Origin: Clostridiaceae bacterium M8S5 | Lineage (GTDB): Bacteria > Bacillota > Clostridia > Tissierellales > MCWD3 | DNA length: 64,000 bases | NCBI GenBank assembly: GCA_029227815.1 | Contig: CP118523.1 | Coordinates: 1,178,001 to 1,242,000, forward strand | Direction of reading: 5' to 3' | In this document: positions 19,259 through 29,859 of the stretch, piece by piece | Layout of the letters: each line of letters opens with the position of its first letter | Position numbering within the stretch: position 1 is the stretch's first letter | Position numbers and translations under genes: made by a program | Notes under the pieces: generated by a model | What the model saw: the letters and a program-made list of their open reading frames with translations, nothing else | The model's database searches: none | Told to the model about the DNA's origin: nothing

Positions 19259-20063
19259 TACTTATGTAGATAGTTCAAAGAATAAAGTTATAACTAAAAG
19301 AGATCTTAACAAGATGGCGTGGAGATCTTTATTATTACAAGCATCATTTAATTATGAGAGAATGCAAGCAGCAGGATGGTTATATAGTATATTACCAGGA
19401 CTTAAAAAGATTCATAAAGATAAAAAAGATTTATCATCCTCAATGCAAGCACATATGGAATTTTTCAATACACACCCATTTTTAGTTACATTTATTATGG
19501 GTATAGTAATAGCAATGGAAGAAGCAAAAGAGAGTGTTGACAGTATAAGAGGTATAAAAATTGCAACAATGGGACCATTAGGTGGTATAGGGGATGCACT
19601 ATTTTGGTTGACATTACTACCAATAGCAGCAGGTATTGGAGCGTCATTGGCAATAGATGGAAATGTAGCTGGGCCAATAATATTTTTATTAATATTTAAT
19701 ATATTCCACTTTGGAATTAGATTTGGTTTAATGCATTATGGCTATAAAACAGGAGTTGGAGCAATAGCAAAACTTAAAGAGGGTACAAAGCACGTTTCAC
19801 ATGGTGCATCAATTATAGGTATATCAGTAGTAGGAGCTTTAATAGCTTCATACATTAGCCTTAGCACACCTTTAGTAATAAAAGCAGGTAAAGCATCAGT
19901 AGCCTTGCAAGCTGATGTATTAGACAAAGTAATGCCGAAGATGCTACCATTTGCTTACACAATGTTAATGTATTATTTAATCAAGAAAGGATTATCACCA
20001 GTTAAACTTATAGGACTTACAATAGTAATAGGAGTTATAGGTAAATATTTAAGTATATTATAA
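19248..20063 (+). CDS. agaE: PTS EIID component, mannose/sorbose family (AgaE-like)
   Basis: A 271-residue partner of EIIC. Family motifs include MAWRSLLLQASFNYERMQAAGW, MEFFNTHPF and GPLGGIGDALFWLTLLPIAAG, with C-terminal membrane helices. ATG 19248 follows AAGGAGG (19232-19238) and overlaps the EIIC stop; a longer in-frame start at 19188 inside the EIIC gene has no such site and adds non-family residues. Confidence 0.93.
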   Translation: MASNTYVDSSKNKVITKRDLNKMAWRSLLLQASFNYERMQAAGWLYSILPGLKKIHKDKKDLSSSMQAHMEFFNTHPFLVTFIMGIVIAMEEAKESVDSIRGIKIATMGPLGGIGDALFWLTLLPIAAGIGASLAIDGNVAGPIIFLLIFNIFHFGIRFGLMHYGYKTGVGAIAKLKEGTKHVSHGASIIGISVVGALIASYISLSTPLVIKAGKASVALQADVLDKVMPKMLPFAYTMLMYYLIKKGLSPVKLIGLTIVIGVIGKYLSIL

Positions 20064-20154
20064 GCTATTTAGGGAAATTAGATTAGTATAGAGTATTACG
20101 CTAATATGTGCGCTCATCTTACGTGTTACAATTATACTAATTTATATGCCCTTG

Positions 20155-20189
20155 GGGCTACTTAGGAAATAAAATTTCTGAGTAAGCCC
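20155..20189 (+). terminator. Imperfect hairpin between EIID and EIIA genes
   Basis: GGGCT...GGAAAT pairs with ATTTC...AGCCC across a 3-nt loop with central mismatches, followed by TTTAAAATT. A second long-range pairing (ATTAGTATA near 20085 with TATACTAAT near 20143) encloses the region before it. It could be a leaky terminator lowering expression of EIIA and later genes. Confidence 0.45.
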
Positions 20190-20218
20190 TTTAAAATTAT
20201 AGAAATAGGAGAGTAAAT

Positions 20219-20641
20219 ATGTTAGGGATAATTATATGTGGACATGGTAACTTTGCAACAGGCATTAAATCTTCACTAGAACTAGTAGTAGGAAAACAAA
20301 ACTATTTAGAAGCAGTAGATTTTATTAAATCAGATTCATTAGAGAACTTAGAAAATAAGATAGTAAGTAGCATGGACAAAATGGATGTAAACGGATACTT
20401 GTTTTATACAGATTTACCAGGAGGTTCTCCATTTAAAAAATGTGTAGAAATATCATTAAAAAACAGTAATTCGGAGGTGGTAGCAGGTACAAATATACCT
20501 ATGATATTGGATATTATTTTTGAAAGAGATAATGTTGATGCAAATAGCTTAATGAAAAAAAGTATAGAGGTTGGAAAAGAGCAAATAGTTACATTTAAGC
20601 TGAATAAAAAGAATAAACAGATTGATGAAGATGGGATATAG
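20219..20641 (+). CDS. agaF: PTS EIIA component, mannose family (AgaF-like)
   Basis: A 140-residue cytoplasmic phosphocarrier. It opens with the ManX EIIA pattern GIIICGHGNFATG, where His9 accepts phosphate from HPr, and contains the YTDLPGGSPF motif. It completes the EIIABCD set. It starts at ATG behind ATAGGAGAGTAAAT and is set apart from EIID by about 155 bp of structured sequence. Confidence 0.93.
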   Translation: MLGIIICGHGNFATGIKSSLELVVGKQNYLEAVDFIKSDSLENLENKIVSSMDKMDVNGYLFYTDLPGGSPFKKCVEISLKNSNSEVVAGTNIPMILDIIFERDNVDANSLMKKSIEVGKEQIVTFKLNKKNKQIDEDGI

Positions 20642-21799
<1,158 letters not shown>

Positions 21800-21800
21800 T

Positions 21801-22769
21801 ATGATTACAACAATAACGCTAAATGCGTCAATAGATAGGAACTATGTATTAGATGAATTTACAGTAGATAAAATATTTAGATGTGAAGATTTTAGTGTAG
21901 TACCTGGTGGTAAAGGGATAAATGTATCAAAGGTGCTATCACAGCTAGGAGAAAAGGTATGTTGCTTAGGATTCATTGGAGGGTATACAGGGACATTTAT
22001 AAAAAAAGAGTTAGAAAAACAAGATATAACTACTAAGTTTACTACTATAGATGAAGAATCTAGAACATGTATTAGTATAGTATCATCCGATGGAAGTCAA
22101 ACGGAGATATTAGAGAGAGGTCCAAAGGTAAATGAAAGAGAGTTAGAGAGTTTTTTATCAACGTATGATAAAATTCTAGATAAATCAAGTATAGTAGTTG
22201 CGTCTGGGAGTATTGCGCAAGGAATAAATACAGAAATATATTATGATTTGATAAATAAAGCAAAAAATAAAGGAGTAAAGTTTATACTTGATACAAGTTC
22301 AAAATATCTTATCAAAGGTATAAAAGCAAAACCTTACTTGATAAAACCTAATAAAGAAGAGCTTGAAGATATCACGGCCACAATCATAAATAACGAGTAT
22401 GATATAATTAAAGCTAGTAATAAGTTAATAGAAATGGGAGCAGACAATGTAGCTGTATCATTGGGCAAAGAAGGTATGATGTATATAAATAGAGAATACA
22501 CATATAAGGTTATAATACCAAAAGCAGAGGTTATAAACCCAGTAGGTTCGGGTGATAGCACAGTTGCAGGATTTGTGTACGCATTAGCAAATAATTATAA
22601 TATAGAGAACTCATTAAAGCTAGCTAATGCTTGTGGTATATCTAACGCTATGAACAAAGAAACTGGCAAAATTAATTCAAAAGTAGTCGAAACATTAATT
22701 GGCAAAATAAAAGTGGAGCGTTATAAAAATAACTCTGGGAGGGAGATAAATGAAATTAGTGATTTTTGA
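21801..22769 (+). CDS. PfkB-family sugar-phosphate kinase (tagatose-6-P kinase/LacC-FruK type)
   Basis: A 322-residue kinase with the N-terminal PfkB signature GGKGINVSKVLSQLG and the C-terminal signature NPVGSGDSTVAG, whose Asp is the catalytic base. It most likely makes tagatose-1,6-bisphosphate for the aldolase encoded 1 bp upstream. ATG 21801 follows GAGGGTAAT. 1-Phosphofructokinase is the main alternative in sequence, but the operon favours tagatose-6-phosphate. Its end overlaps the next gene by 20 bp. Confidence 0.9.
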   Translation: MITTITLNASIDRNYVLDEFTVDKIFRCEDFSVVPGGKGINVSKVLSQLGEKVCCLGFIGGYTGTFIKKELEKQDITTKFTTIDEESRTCISIVSSDGSQTEILERGPKVNERELESFLSTYDKILDKSSIVVASGSIAQGINTEIYYDLINKAKNKGVKFILDTSSKYLIKGIKAKPYLIKPNKEELEDITATIINNEYDIIKASNKLIEMGADNVAVSLGKEGMMYINREYTYKVIIPKAEVINPVGSGDSTVAGFVYALANNYNIENSLKLANACGISNAMNKETGKINSKVVETLIGKIKVERYKNNSGREINEISDF

Positions 22770-23397
22770 TATGGATGGAGTAATAATAGATTCAGAGCAT
22801 ATCTACAGTAAATTAGATGAAGAAATATATAAGGAACTTGGCATAAATGTAGAAAAAGCACAGAGAGAATCATTTGTAGGTAAAACTAGCCTAGATGTAT
22901 GGTCAGATTTACACAAGCGACATTCTTTACATGATAGGATAACAGTGAATGAGCTAATCTTAAAGCAGAGAAAAAAGTATCTTGAAGGCTTAGAAAAAAA
23001 TGGAGTAAAAATGGTAGACGGAATACTCGATTGGATGAAATACTTTAAAGATAATGATATAACTATGATAATAGCATCATCATCTCCAGAATCAGTTATA
23101 AGTTATGTTATAGATAAATTTGGACTAGATAAATATATTGATGGTTTTATCAATGGAGATGAAGTAGAAAATGGAAAACCAGATCCAGAGATATTCTTAA
23201 GAGCAGCAGATAAATTTGGGTGTGGATATGAAGAGTGTTTAGTAATAGAAGATTCGTCAAATGGAGTAAAAGCTGCCAAAATGGCTGGTATGAAATGTAT
23301 TGGATATAAGAATGTAAATTCAGGTAATCAAGATTTGAGTAGTGCAGATTATATTTTTTCAGAATTTAACTCAGAGAATCTAGCCAAAATTATTTAA
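22750..23397 (+). CDS. HAD-superfamily phosphatase/phosphomutase
   Basis: A 215-residue HAD hydrolase, subfamily of beta-phosphoglucomutase. Motif I is FDMDGVIIDSE (nucleophile and acid Asp), motif II is the Ser in IIASSSPES, the Lys is in NGKPDPEIF and motif IV is VIEDSSNG. The cap domain lies at residues 15-90. It probably clears or recycles a sugar phosphate in this pathway; the substrate cannot be read from sequence. It overlaps the kinase gene by 20 bp, so the two are translated together. Confidence 0.9.
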   Translation: MKLVIFDMDGVIIDSEHIYSKLDEEIYKELGINVEKAQRESFVGKTSLDVWSDLHKRHSLHDRITVNELILKQRKKYLEGLEKNGVKMVDGILDWMKYFKDNDITMIIASSSPESVISYVIDKFGLDKYIDGFINGDEVENGKPDPEIFLRAADKFGCGYEECLVIEDSSNGVKAAKMAGMKCIGYKNVNSGNQDLSSADYIFSEFNSENLAKII

Positions 23398-23419
23398 GCC
23401 TTAATCAAAGGAGAACCGT

Positions 23420-24571
23420 ATGAAATACTATATTAAAGCAAGCGAGATATACAGTGAAGAAAAGATACTAAAAAACAACAATCTATTAATAGAAGATACA
23501 GTAATAAAGAGTATAAACTATAGCATTACTGAAGATATAGAGATAATAGATTTGACGCAATATAAAGTTCTTCCGGGATTAATTGATATGCATATTCATG
23601 GAGTAAATAACTATGATACAATGGATTCTACCTATGAGTCATTAAACGAGATATCAAAATATTTGACGAGAAAAGGAGTAACAGCTTTTTTACCTACGAC
23701 CATGACAGTCAAATGGGAAGATATATTGTATGCAGTAGATAATATAAATAAAGCTATAAAGCAGGGTGTAGAAGGTGCGAATATATTAGGAGCATATATA
23801 GAAGGACCATATATCACAAAAGAGCATAAAGGAGCACAGCCAAAGGAATATATCAGAGAGTTAAATATAAATGATTTAAAAGAACTAATATATAAATCAG
23901 ATGAGACAATCAAAGTTCTAACAATAGCACCAGAAAAAGAAGGAGCAGAAAGAGCAATAGAGTACCTAACTCAAAGAAATATACAAGTATCAATGGGTCA
24001 TACAAATGCTACATTTGAGCAAACAGAGCAAGCAATAAAGAGTGGGGCGAAGATAGGAGTACATACATTTAATGGTATGAGAGGATTGCACCATAGAGAG
24101 CCTGGTGTAGTAGGGGCGATACTATCAATAGACGATGTGTACGCAGAATTAATAGCTGATACAATTCATGTTCACCCACAGGTAATGAAGATATTAGTAA
24201 AGTGTAAAAGTGCAGATAAAATATGTTTAATCACTGATAGTATGAGAGCATCAGGATTAAAAGATGGAGAATATATACTAGGCGGACAAAAGGTAATAGT
24301 AAAAGATTCTATACCAAGGTTAAAAAGTGGTTCGCTAGCGGGAAGTACACTTAATCTAATAAATGGAGTAAAAAACATGATAATTCATGTAGGAGTTAAT
24401 CCTTTAGATGCAGTGCATATGGCATCATTAGTACCAGCTAAAATACTAAAAATGGATGATAAGATTGGAAGTATAAAAGAAAACAAAAAAGCAAACTTCA
24501 CAGTAATAGACGATGATTTTAATGTTGTGATGACTATTATAGAAGGTGAAATAGTGTATAAAAAATTATAG
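23420..24571 (+). CDS. agaA: N-acetylhexosamine-6-phosphate deacetylase (NagA/AgaA)
   Basis: A 383-residue amidohydrolase that removes acetate from N-acetylgalactosamine- or N-acetylglucosamine-6-phosphate. Metal and substrate motifs: GLIDMHIHG, YIEGPYI, MGHTNATFEQ, HTFNGMRGLHHREPG and LITDSM with the catalytic Asp. The full family length is present. Context (AgaS-like enzyme, tagatose-type aldolase) favours the GalNAc enzyme AgaA, but NagA activity cannot be excluded. It is the last gene of the operon, 22 bp after the HAD gene, and is followed by a strong terminator. Confidence 0.93.
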   Translation: MKYYIKASEIYSEEKILKNNNLLIEDTVIKSINYSITEDIEIIDLTQYKVLPGLIDMHIHGVNNYDTMDSTYESLNEISKYLTRKGVTAFLPTTMTVKWEDILYAVDNINKAIKQGVEGANILGAYIEGPYITKEHKGAQPKEYIRELNINDLKELIYKSDETIKVLTIAPEKEGAERAIEYLTQRNIQVSMGHTNATFEQTEQAIKSGAKIGVHTFNGMRGLHHREPGVVGAILSIDDVYAELIADTIHVHPQVMKILVKCKSADKICLITDSMRASGLKDGEYILGGQKVIVKDSIPRLKSGSLAGSTLNLINGVKNMIIHVGVNPLDAVHMASLVPAKILKMDDKIGSIKENKKANFTVIDDDFNVVMTIIEGEIVYKKL

Positions 24572-24578
24572 ATGAAAG

Positions 24579-24612
24579 AGCACATGTTTTATAGTAACCA
24601 ATAACATGTGCT
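24579..24612. terminator. Terminator after the aminosugar operon
   Basis: Perfect 10-bp stem AGCACATGTT (24579-24588) with AACATGTGCT (24603-24612), 14-nt loop, then TTTTAATT. It lies between convergent genes and can serve both strands. Confidence 0.85.
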
Positions 24613-24623
24613 TTTAATTCTGA

Positions 24624-25388
24624 CTAAATTTCTTTTTTATTCATAATAACTATAGAGCTAATCAAAAACATAGATATTAAAATTATAGTTACCATGATAT
24701 TGTATTTAAGGTCGTGTATTAAATATTGTTTTTCAAGTATAGCTACATTAACAGAGGATAAAACAGCAGGATTAAAGAGCTTGACAGATGGAACAATATT
24801 TGTAACCATCATAAGAACTACAAATCCAGCTGTAAAAAATAAACTACCATAATTATTACCAAATATCACGCCTCCAAGAATTAAAGTAGCTATTAGTAGA
24901 ACTCCAAATATCCATAAGCAGAAAGTTGAAAAGGCTAAATTAGTTATATCACACCTTCCAAAAAAATTAAGAGTATATCCATAACATATAGTAAAACTTA
25001 AGATATAAGAAAAGGTCCATAGTAATACTGCCATTGTAAACTTTGATAATATTACAGTGCTACGTTTTAGTCCTTTAGTTAATAAATTTATAAGAGTGCC
25101 ATTTTTAAGCTCGTTAGAAATCAATCCACTAAACAATATGATAATAGCAATTATACCTATTTGAGATGTATTCTTAAAAAATTGAGACCAAGAATCTAAA
25201 ACTGTAGGGTTATTAATAGAGATGTTAATATTCTCAGGTAAAAAATTATTAACTATTTCAGGCATAATTTTTGCTATTATAGGACTAACAATACCCACAA
25301 ATGTAAATAAACTAAGTAGTATTAAGAGCTTAAAGGTGCGTACGTATTCATAAAATTCTTTTTTGATAAAAGTAACGTAAGCTATCAT
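24624..25388 (-). CDS. ABC-2 type transporter permease
   Basis: A 254-residue membrane protein with about six hydrophobic segments, starting MIAYVTFIKKEFYEYVRTFK as typical of ABC-2 permeases. Its ATG overlaps the stop of the ATPase gene upstream (ATGA), so the two subunits are coupled. It probably exports or expels a peptide-like or lipid-active compound; the neighbouring regulator and small membrane protein are typical of antimicrobial-peptide defence operons. That role is inference. Confidence 0.88.
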   Translation of the reverse strand: MIAYVTFIKKEFYEYVRTFKLLILLSLFTFVGIVSPIIAKIMPEIVNNFLPENINISINNPTVLDSWSQFFKNTSQIGIIAIIILFSGLISNELKNGTLINLLTKGLKRSTVILSKFTMAVLLWTFSYILSFTICYGYTLNFFGRCDITNLAFSTFCLWIFGVLLIATLILGGVIFGNNYGSLFFTAGFVVLMMVTNIVPSVKLFNPAVLSSVNVAILEKQYLIHDLKYNIMVTIILISMFLISSIVIMNKKEI

Positions 25389-26302
25389 TGAATCACCTCC
25401 ATGTACAAGTCTTCTAGAGTTTGGTCAAGGATGTGAAAATTTCTTGGTATAATTGATTTTTCTTTTAATTTAGAAAGTGCGATATATGCTAATTCCTGCA
25501 TATTGCTAGTTTGTAGTAATATAGTATTATCAAATTCCTTTATATTAGCTGAGAGGCCATCTAAGTTTAAACAACTCACAAAAACATTCAAATCATTAAT
25601 AGAATTGAAAACGATTTTCAATCTATTTGTTGAATTTTCCGATTTAATATTAGAAAGTTTGCCAGATTTAACAATTACACCATCATGTAAAATAGCTATT
25701 TCATCACATATTTGCTCAACATCAGATAAAATATGAGTAGAAAATATCACAGTTATATTACTTGATACTTGCCTTAAAATATTAAGGATTTCGTTACGTC
25801 CTACAGGATCAAGAGCAGATGTAGGCTCATCACAGATTAATAATTGGGGATTATTAAGCAATGCTTGAGCGATGCCTAATCTTTGTTTCATACCTCTTGA
25901 ATAGCTAGATATGGGTTTTTTTATACCATCGAGGCCTACAAGTTTTAATAACTCTTTACTCCTTAGTTCTATAGATTTATTAGTCATTCCAGTAATCTTT
26001 CCACATATGCTTAAGTATTCAGTTGACTTCATATACCCATAAAACTTTGGAACATCTGGCAAATAACCGATATATTTATTAGTATCATTTTGACCGTAAA
26101 CAACTTTTTCTCCACATACCTCAATACAACCAGAAGTCGGTTTTAACAGTCCTAATATCATTTTCATAGTAGTGGTTTTTCCTGCTCCATTTTGACCTAG
26201 AAAACCCAAAACAGTATTTCTAGTTAGAGATAACGACAAATTATCAATAACTTTGTTAGAACCGAATTTCTTAGATAGATTATTTATAGAAAGTATATGC
26301 AT
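25385..26302 (-). CDS. ABC transporter ATPase (BcrA/CcmA type)
   Basis: A 305-residue ATPase: Walker A GQNGAGKTTTMK near residues 39-50, signature YSRGMKQRLGIAQAL, Walker B LLICDEPTSALD and switch His in STHILSD. A C-terminal extension of about 80 residues follows the core, as in bacitracin-transporter-like ATPases. I use ATG 26302, which overlaps the preceding stop (TGATG) behind GAGGTG; a TTG one codon earlier is also possible. Confidence 0.92.
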   Translation of the reverse strand: MHILSINNLSKKFGSNKVIDNLSLSLTRNTVLGFLGQNGAGKTTTMKMILGLLKPTSGCIEVCGEKVVYGQNDTNKYIGYLPDVPKFYGYMKSTEYLSICGKITGMTNKSIELRSKELLKLVGLDGIKKPISSYSRGMKQRLGIAQALLNNPQLLICDEPTSALDPVGRNEILNILRQVSSNITVIFSTHILSDVEQICDEIAILHDGVIVKSGKLSNIKSENSTNRLKIVFNSINDLNVFVSCLNLDGLSANIKEFDNTILLQTSNMQELAYIALSKLKEKSIIPRNFHILDQTLEDLYMEVIQ

Positions 26303-26502
26303 CAATTATCACCTCTACCAAATGCAAAATATAAAACAGGGCCAAAAATATTGAAAAGTATCACAATAATTATCCACATAGCTCTATTTCCTATTTTAAA
26401 TATATGATGTTTAAAAATATGAGCCAAAGCGGTTATTTTTAATAATAAGTCAATTATTATTAGTGGAATAAAAAGGTATAAATTATCAATAATTATATCC
26501 AT
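26302..26502 (-). CDS. Small PLDc_N-like membrane protein
   Basis: A 66-residue protein with two hydrophobic helices and the pattern NRAMWIIIVILFNIFGPVLYFAFGR seen in phospholipase-D N-terminal-like (PLDc_N) peptides that often precede ABC transporters in Bacillota. It follows AAGGAGG and is coupled to the ATPase gene. It may be an accessory or immunity peptide of the transporter. Confidence 0.85.
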   Translation of the reverse strand: MDIIIDNLYLFIPLIIIDLLLKITALAHIFKHHIFKIGNRAMWIIIVILFNIFGPVLYFAFGRGDN

Positions 26503-26503
26503 A

Positions 26504-27616
26504 CTAGTTCCTCCTTAAAATATCTTTTAACTTATTAACTAAGCTTATATATTGAGGCTCATTTTTAAGACTACCTAGAGCGTTATTTTCTGTAATAGAT
26601 TTCAGTATATCTATTTTTACTAATTTTTCATCACGAGGAGGAGAAGTGCCTAAATCTAAATCTTCCAACCAATTATCTATACGATTAAAATAAGAGTCTC
26701 CATGAAGATTAATAGGGAATAGATACGTACATATATGTACATATTTAGATAACATATCTATTGCTCTTATTTTGTTATGTTGACTAGAATAAGCTATAGC
26801 AGAAGATAAATAAGCATTAAGCATTAGAGCAGGATGTAATTTATCAAGGTTAAAAGTACCACAAATAGAAATTATACGGTTGAGAGTTTCTTCAAATTTG
26901 GCACCTTTATTTGAGCAGTATGCTAAATAAGTAGACAAATTAGAAACTATTTGCAGCAGATTTGTATAAATACTTACTTGAAAAATCTCATCAGCTTTGC
27001 CATTATCACCTAAGATACCGTAAGATTGAGCTAATAAAGTAGTATCATCACTACATGGTTTTAGAGCTCCATCTAGTAATTCTATTACAGTTTTATGTTG
27101 TTGTAATTGAAAATTACATATAGCCTCAATTGAATTAGCCTGATTAGATAACCAAACATCCTTGCTGTCATTTTTTATGCGTTTACATAGAGTGATTATT
27201 TGACCTAAGATATCTTCCTGCATCATTTTATCAGATGCAAGCATAAAGTGATTCATCAATAGTACACTAATTTGCAGTAACAAAGGAAAACATGAGTAGT
27301 ACTTTTTTATAATGGTATTACAAGTTTCATATACTTCGCCAAAAGGTTTGTTACTGAAGTCTTTTGAAAGTTTGTTATATAACTTACTGATATCTTCTTT
27401 AGACATCTGTGGTTCATAACCAATTAACTCATCAATACTTATATTAAAATATGTGGCGAGTTGTGGTAAAAAGAGAATATCAGGGTAACTATGTCCTGTT
27501 TCCCATTTAGATACAGATGCCTTAGAAACACCCATATAGTTTGCCAATTCATTTTGAGTAATACCACGTTCTTTTCTTTTAGTAGAAATAATAGTAGCTA
27601 TATTGAGCTCTTTCAT
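26504..27616 (-). CDS. XRE-family regulator with helical repeat domain
   Basis: A 370-residue protein. Residues 5-60 are an HTH_3 domain (RKERGITQNELANYMGVSKASVSKWETG). The remaining 300 residues are helical and look like TPR-type repeats, the layout of peptide-sensing XRE regulators. It is first in the operon with the small membrane protein and ABC genes and most likely controls them. ATG 27616 sits behind GAGGTGAT; a longer frame upstream has no ribosome binding site and overlaps the promoter. Confidence 0.9.
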   Translation of the reverse strand: MKELNIATIISTKRKERGITQNELANYMGVSKASVSKWETGHSYPDILFLPQLATYFNISIDELIGYEPQMSKEDISKLYNKLSKDFSNKPFGEVYETCNTIIKKYYSCFPLLLQISVLLMNHFMLASDKMMQEDILGQIITLCKRIKNDSKDVWLSNQANSIEAICNFQLQQHKTVIELLDGALKPCSDDTTLLAQSYGILGDNGKADEIFQVSIYTNLLQIVSNLSTYLAYCSNKGAKFEETLNRIISICGTFNLDKLHPALMLNAYLSSAIAYSSQHNKIRAIDMLSKYVHICTYLFPINLHGDSYFNRIDNWLEDLDLGTSPPRDEKLVKIDILKSITENNALGSLKNEPQYISLVNKLKDILRRN

Positions 27617-27635
27617 ATCAATCACCTCATATATA

Positions 27636-27700
27636 ATTATACCCTTTCTACAGTGGATAACAATGGATTTGCAGTTAATTTCGGTTGAAAAAATCAACCG
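27636..27700 (-). promoter_or_regulatory. Promoter and inverted repeat ahead of the XRE/ABC operon
   Basis: On the minus strand, TTGTTA (27663-27658), 16-bp spacer, TATAAT (27641-27636). Upstream at 27682-27700 is a perfect inverted repeat, CGGTTGA-AAAAA-TCAACCG, a plausible binding site for the XRE protein. Confidence 0.72.
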
Positions 27701-27770
27701 TAGAGAAACCATATTAAACTTTTACAATTTAACAATTTGAATTTAATGTAATTGGATAATTTGCATATAA

Positions 27771-27799
27771 AAAACGTCTTGAAATAAACAAGACGTTTT
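27771..27799 (-). terminator. Terminator of typA
   Basis: Perfect 11-bp stem AAAACGTCTTG/CAAGACGTTTT with a 7-nt loop; on the minus strand it ends in a U-run just after the typA stop codon. Confidence 0.88.
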
Positions 27800-27803
27800 A
27801 GTA

Positions 27804-29624
27804 TTACTTTCTCTTTTTCTTATTAAAATCTTTAACTCTCATAGTTTTAGATAAAATCTTCTTTCTGATTCTGATACTCTTTGGTGTTATTTCAACTAAT
27901 TCATCATCATCAATAAACTCAATAGCTTCTTCCAATGAGAATATAATAGGGGGAGTTAAGATTAATTTTTCATCAGCACTTGTAGAACGAACATTAGTAG
28001 CTTGCTTTCTTTTACATGCGTTTATGTCAATATCAAGTCCTTTAGGGTTCATACCTATAATCATACCTTCATATACATCAACACCAGGGCCAATAAATAA
28101 AAGACCTCTATCTTGAGCATTGTATAATCCATATGTGACAGATACACCTGATTCAGTAGCTATTAATGAGCCATTTGATCTATGAGGTATTTCACCTTTG
28201 AAAGGCGCATATCCATCAAATATGGAGTTCATGATACCAGTACCTTTAGTATCAGTTAAAAACTTAGAACGATAACCTATTAAGCCTCTAGTAGGTATAG
28301 AAAATTCCATACGAGTATGACCTATACCATAAGGTTGCATATTGATTAACTCACCTTTTCTAATACCTAACTTCTCTATAACAGAGCCAGTGTATTCATC
28401 AGGAACATCAACAGTTACAATCTCCATAGGTTCATGTGTTTTACCATCAACTTGCTTAAACAAAACCTCTGGCCTAGCAACCATGAATTCAAAACCTTCT
28501 CTACGCATAGTTTCAATTAATATAGATAAATGAAGTTCACCTCTACCAAAAATCTTAAAAGCATCAGTAGCATCTGTATCTTCAACTCTCAAACTAACAT
28601 CAGTTTGTAGTTGTCTAAACAGCCTTTCACGGATTTGTCTAGATGTAACAAGATCACCTTCTCTTCCTGCTAAAGGACTGTTGTTAACAGACATTACAAT
28701 AGACAATGTTGGTTCTGATATTTCCACAAAGTCCAAAGCTTCAGGCTTAGTAGGGTCACATATTGTATCTCCGATAGTAATGTTTTCAATACCAGATAGA
28801 GCTATTATTTCTCCAGCTTTTGCAGTATCTACCTCAACTCTACTTAATCCTTCAAAAGACATAAGTTTAGTAATACGAACTTTTTTACTCATTTCAGCAT
28901 TACTTTTATTTACAATAATAACTTCATCGCCTTTTGATATAGTACCATTAGAGATTTTACCTATACCAATTCTACCAACATAAGAATTATAGTCAATTGT
29001 CGAAATCAACATTTGTAGAGGTTCCTCTATATTGCTTGTTGGAGCTGGTATATGCTCAATTATAGTATCGAATAAATCTTTCATATTGTCATTTTGAATA
29101 CTTGGATCTAACGAAGAAGTTCCGTTTTTAGCTGAAGTATAAACAACAGGGAACTCGATCTGATCATCATTTGCTTCAAGTGAAATAAATAAATCAAGAA
29201 CCTCATCAACAACTTCTTCTGGTCTAGCTCCAGGTCTATCTATTTTATTAACGCATAGTATAACAGGTAAGTTCAAATTTAGAGCATTTTTCAGAACAAA
29301 TCTTGTTTGCGGCATAGCCCCCTCAAAAGCATCAACTATAAGAACTACTCCATCTACCATCTTTAGTACACGTTCAACTTCACCACCAAAATCAGCATGA
29401 CCAGGTGTATCAATAATATTAATTTTTGTATCATTATAAGTTACAGCAGTGTTTTTGGACAATATAGTAATACCTCTTTCACGTTCCAATGCATTACTGT
29501 CCATAACTCTCTCAGCAACTTCTTGATTCTGACGGAAAGTACCACTTTGCTTTAACAGTTCGTCTACAAGGGTGGTTTTTCCATGATCAACGTGTGCAAT
29601 TATTGCTATATTTCTAATATTCAT
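27804..29624 (-). CDS. typA: Ribosome-associated GTPase TypA/BipA
   Basis: A 606-residue translational GTPase related to EF-G and LepA that binds ribosomes and helps 50S assembly and stress growth. G motifs: AHVDHGKTTL (residues 9-18), RERGITI, DTPGHADFGGEV and NKIDRPGA. The C-terminal TypA-specific part (RGLIGYRSKFLTDTKGTG) is complete. It starts at ATG behind AAAGGAG and stands alone with its own terminator. An ordinary housekeeping gene. Confidence 0.97.
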   Translation of the reverse strand: MNIRNIAIIAHVDHGKTTLVDELLKQSGTFRQNQEVAERVMDSNALERERGITILSKNTAVTYNDTKINIIDTPGHADFGGEVERVLKMVDGVVLIVDAFEGAMPQTRFVLKNALNLNLPVILCVNKIDRPGARPEEVVDEVLDLFISLEANDDQIEFPVVYTSAKNGTSSLDPSIQNDNMKDLFDTIIEHIPAPTSNIEEPLQMLISTIDYNSYVGRIGIGKISNGTISKGDEVIIVNKSNAEMSKKVRITKLMSFEGLSRVEVDTAKAGEIIALSGIENITIGDTICDPTKPEALDFVEISEPTLSIVMSVNNSPLAGREGDLVTSRQIRERLFRQLQTDVSLRVEDTDATDAFKIFGRGELHLSILIETMRREGFEFMVARPEVLFKQVDGKTHEPMEIVTVDVPDEYTGSVIEKLGIRKGELINMQPYGIGHTRMEFSIPTRGLIGYRSKFLTDTKGTGIMNSIFDGYAPFKGEIPHRSNGSLIATESGVSVTYGLYNAQDRGLLFIGPGVDVYEGMIIGMNPKGLDIDINACKRKQATNVRSTSADEKLILTPPIIFSLEEAIEFIDDDELVEITPKSIRIRKKILSKTMRVKDFNKKKRK

Positions 29625-29859
29625 GCAAATTTTCTCCTTTCGATTACAAACAATACATTATACCATAAAAATCGACATAAAAACAATCTAATTTTAAAAT
29701 ATGCTATACTTTAAATTAACTAACTTTATTATAATTACCAAATATTTAAAAAACATAACTGAAAATGCTAGTCATTTGATATAATAATACTAAGCATCCA
29801 ATATTTACAAAATCCAAAATATCCATAAAATTAAGGAGGGAGGTAGTTGTACAAGGTTA

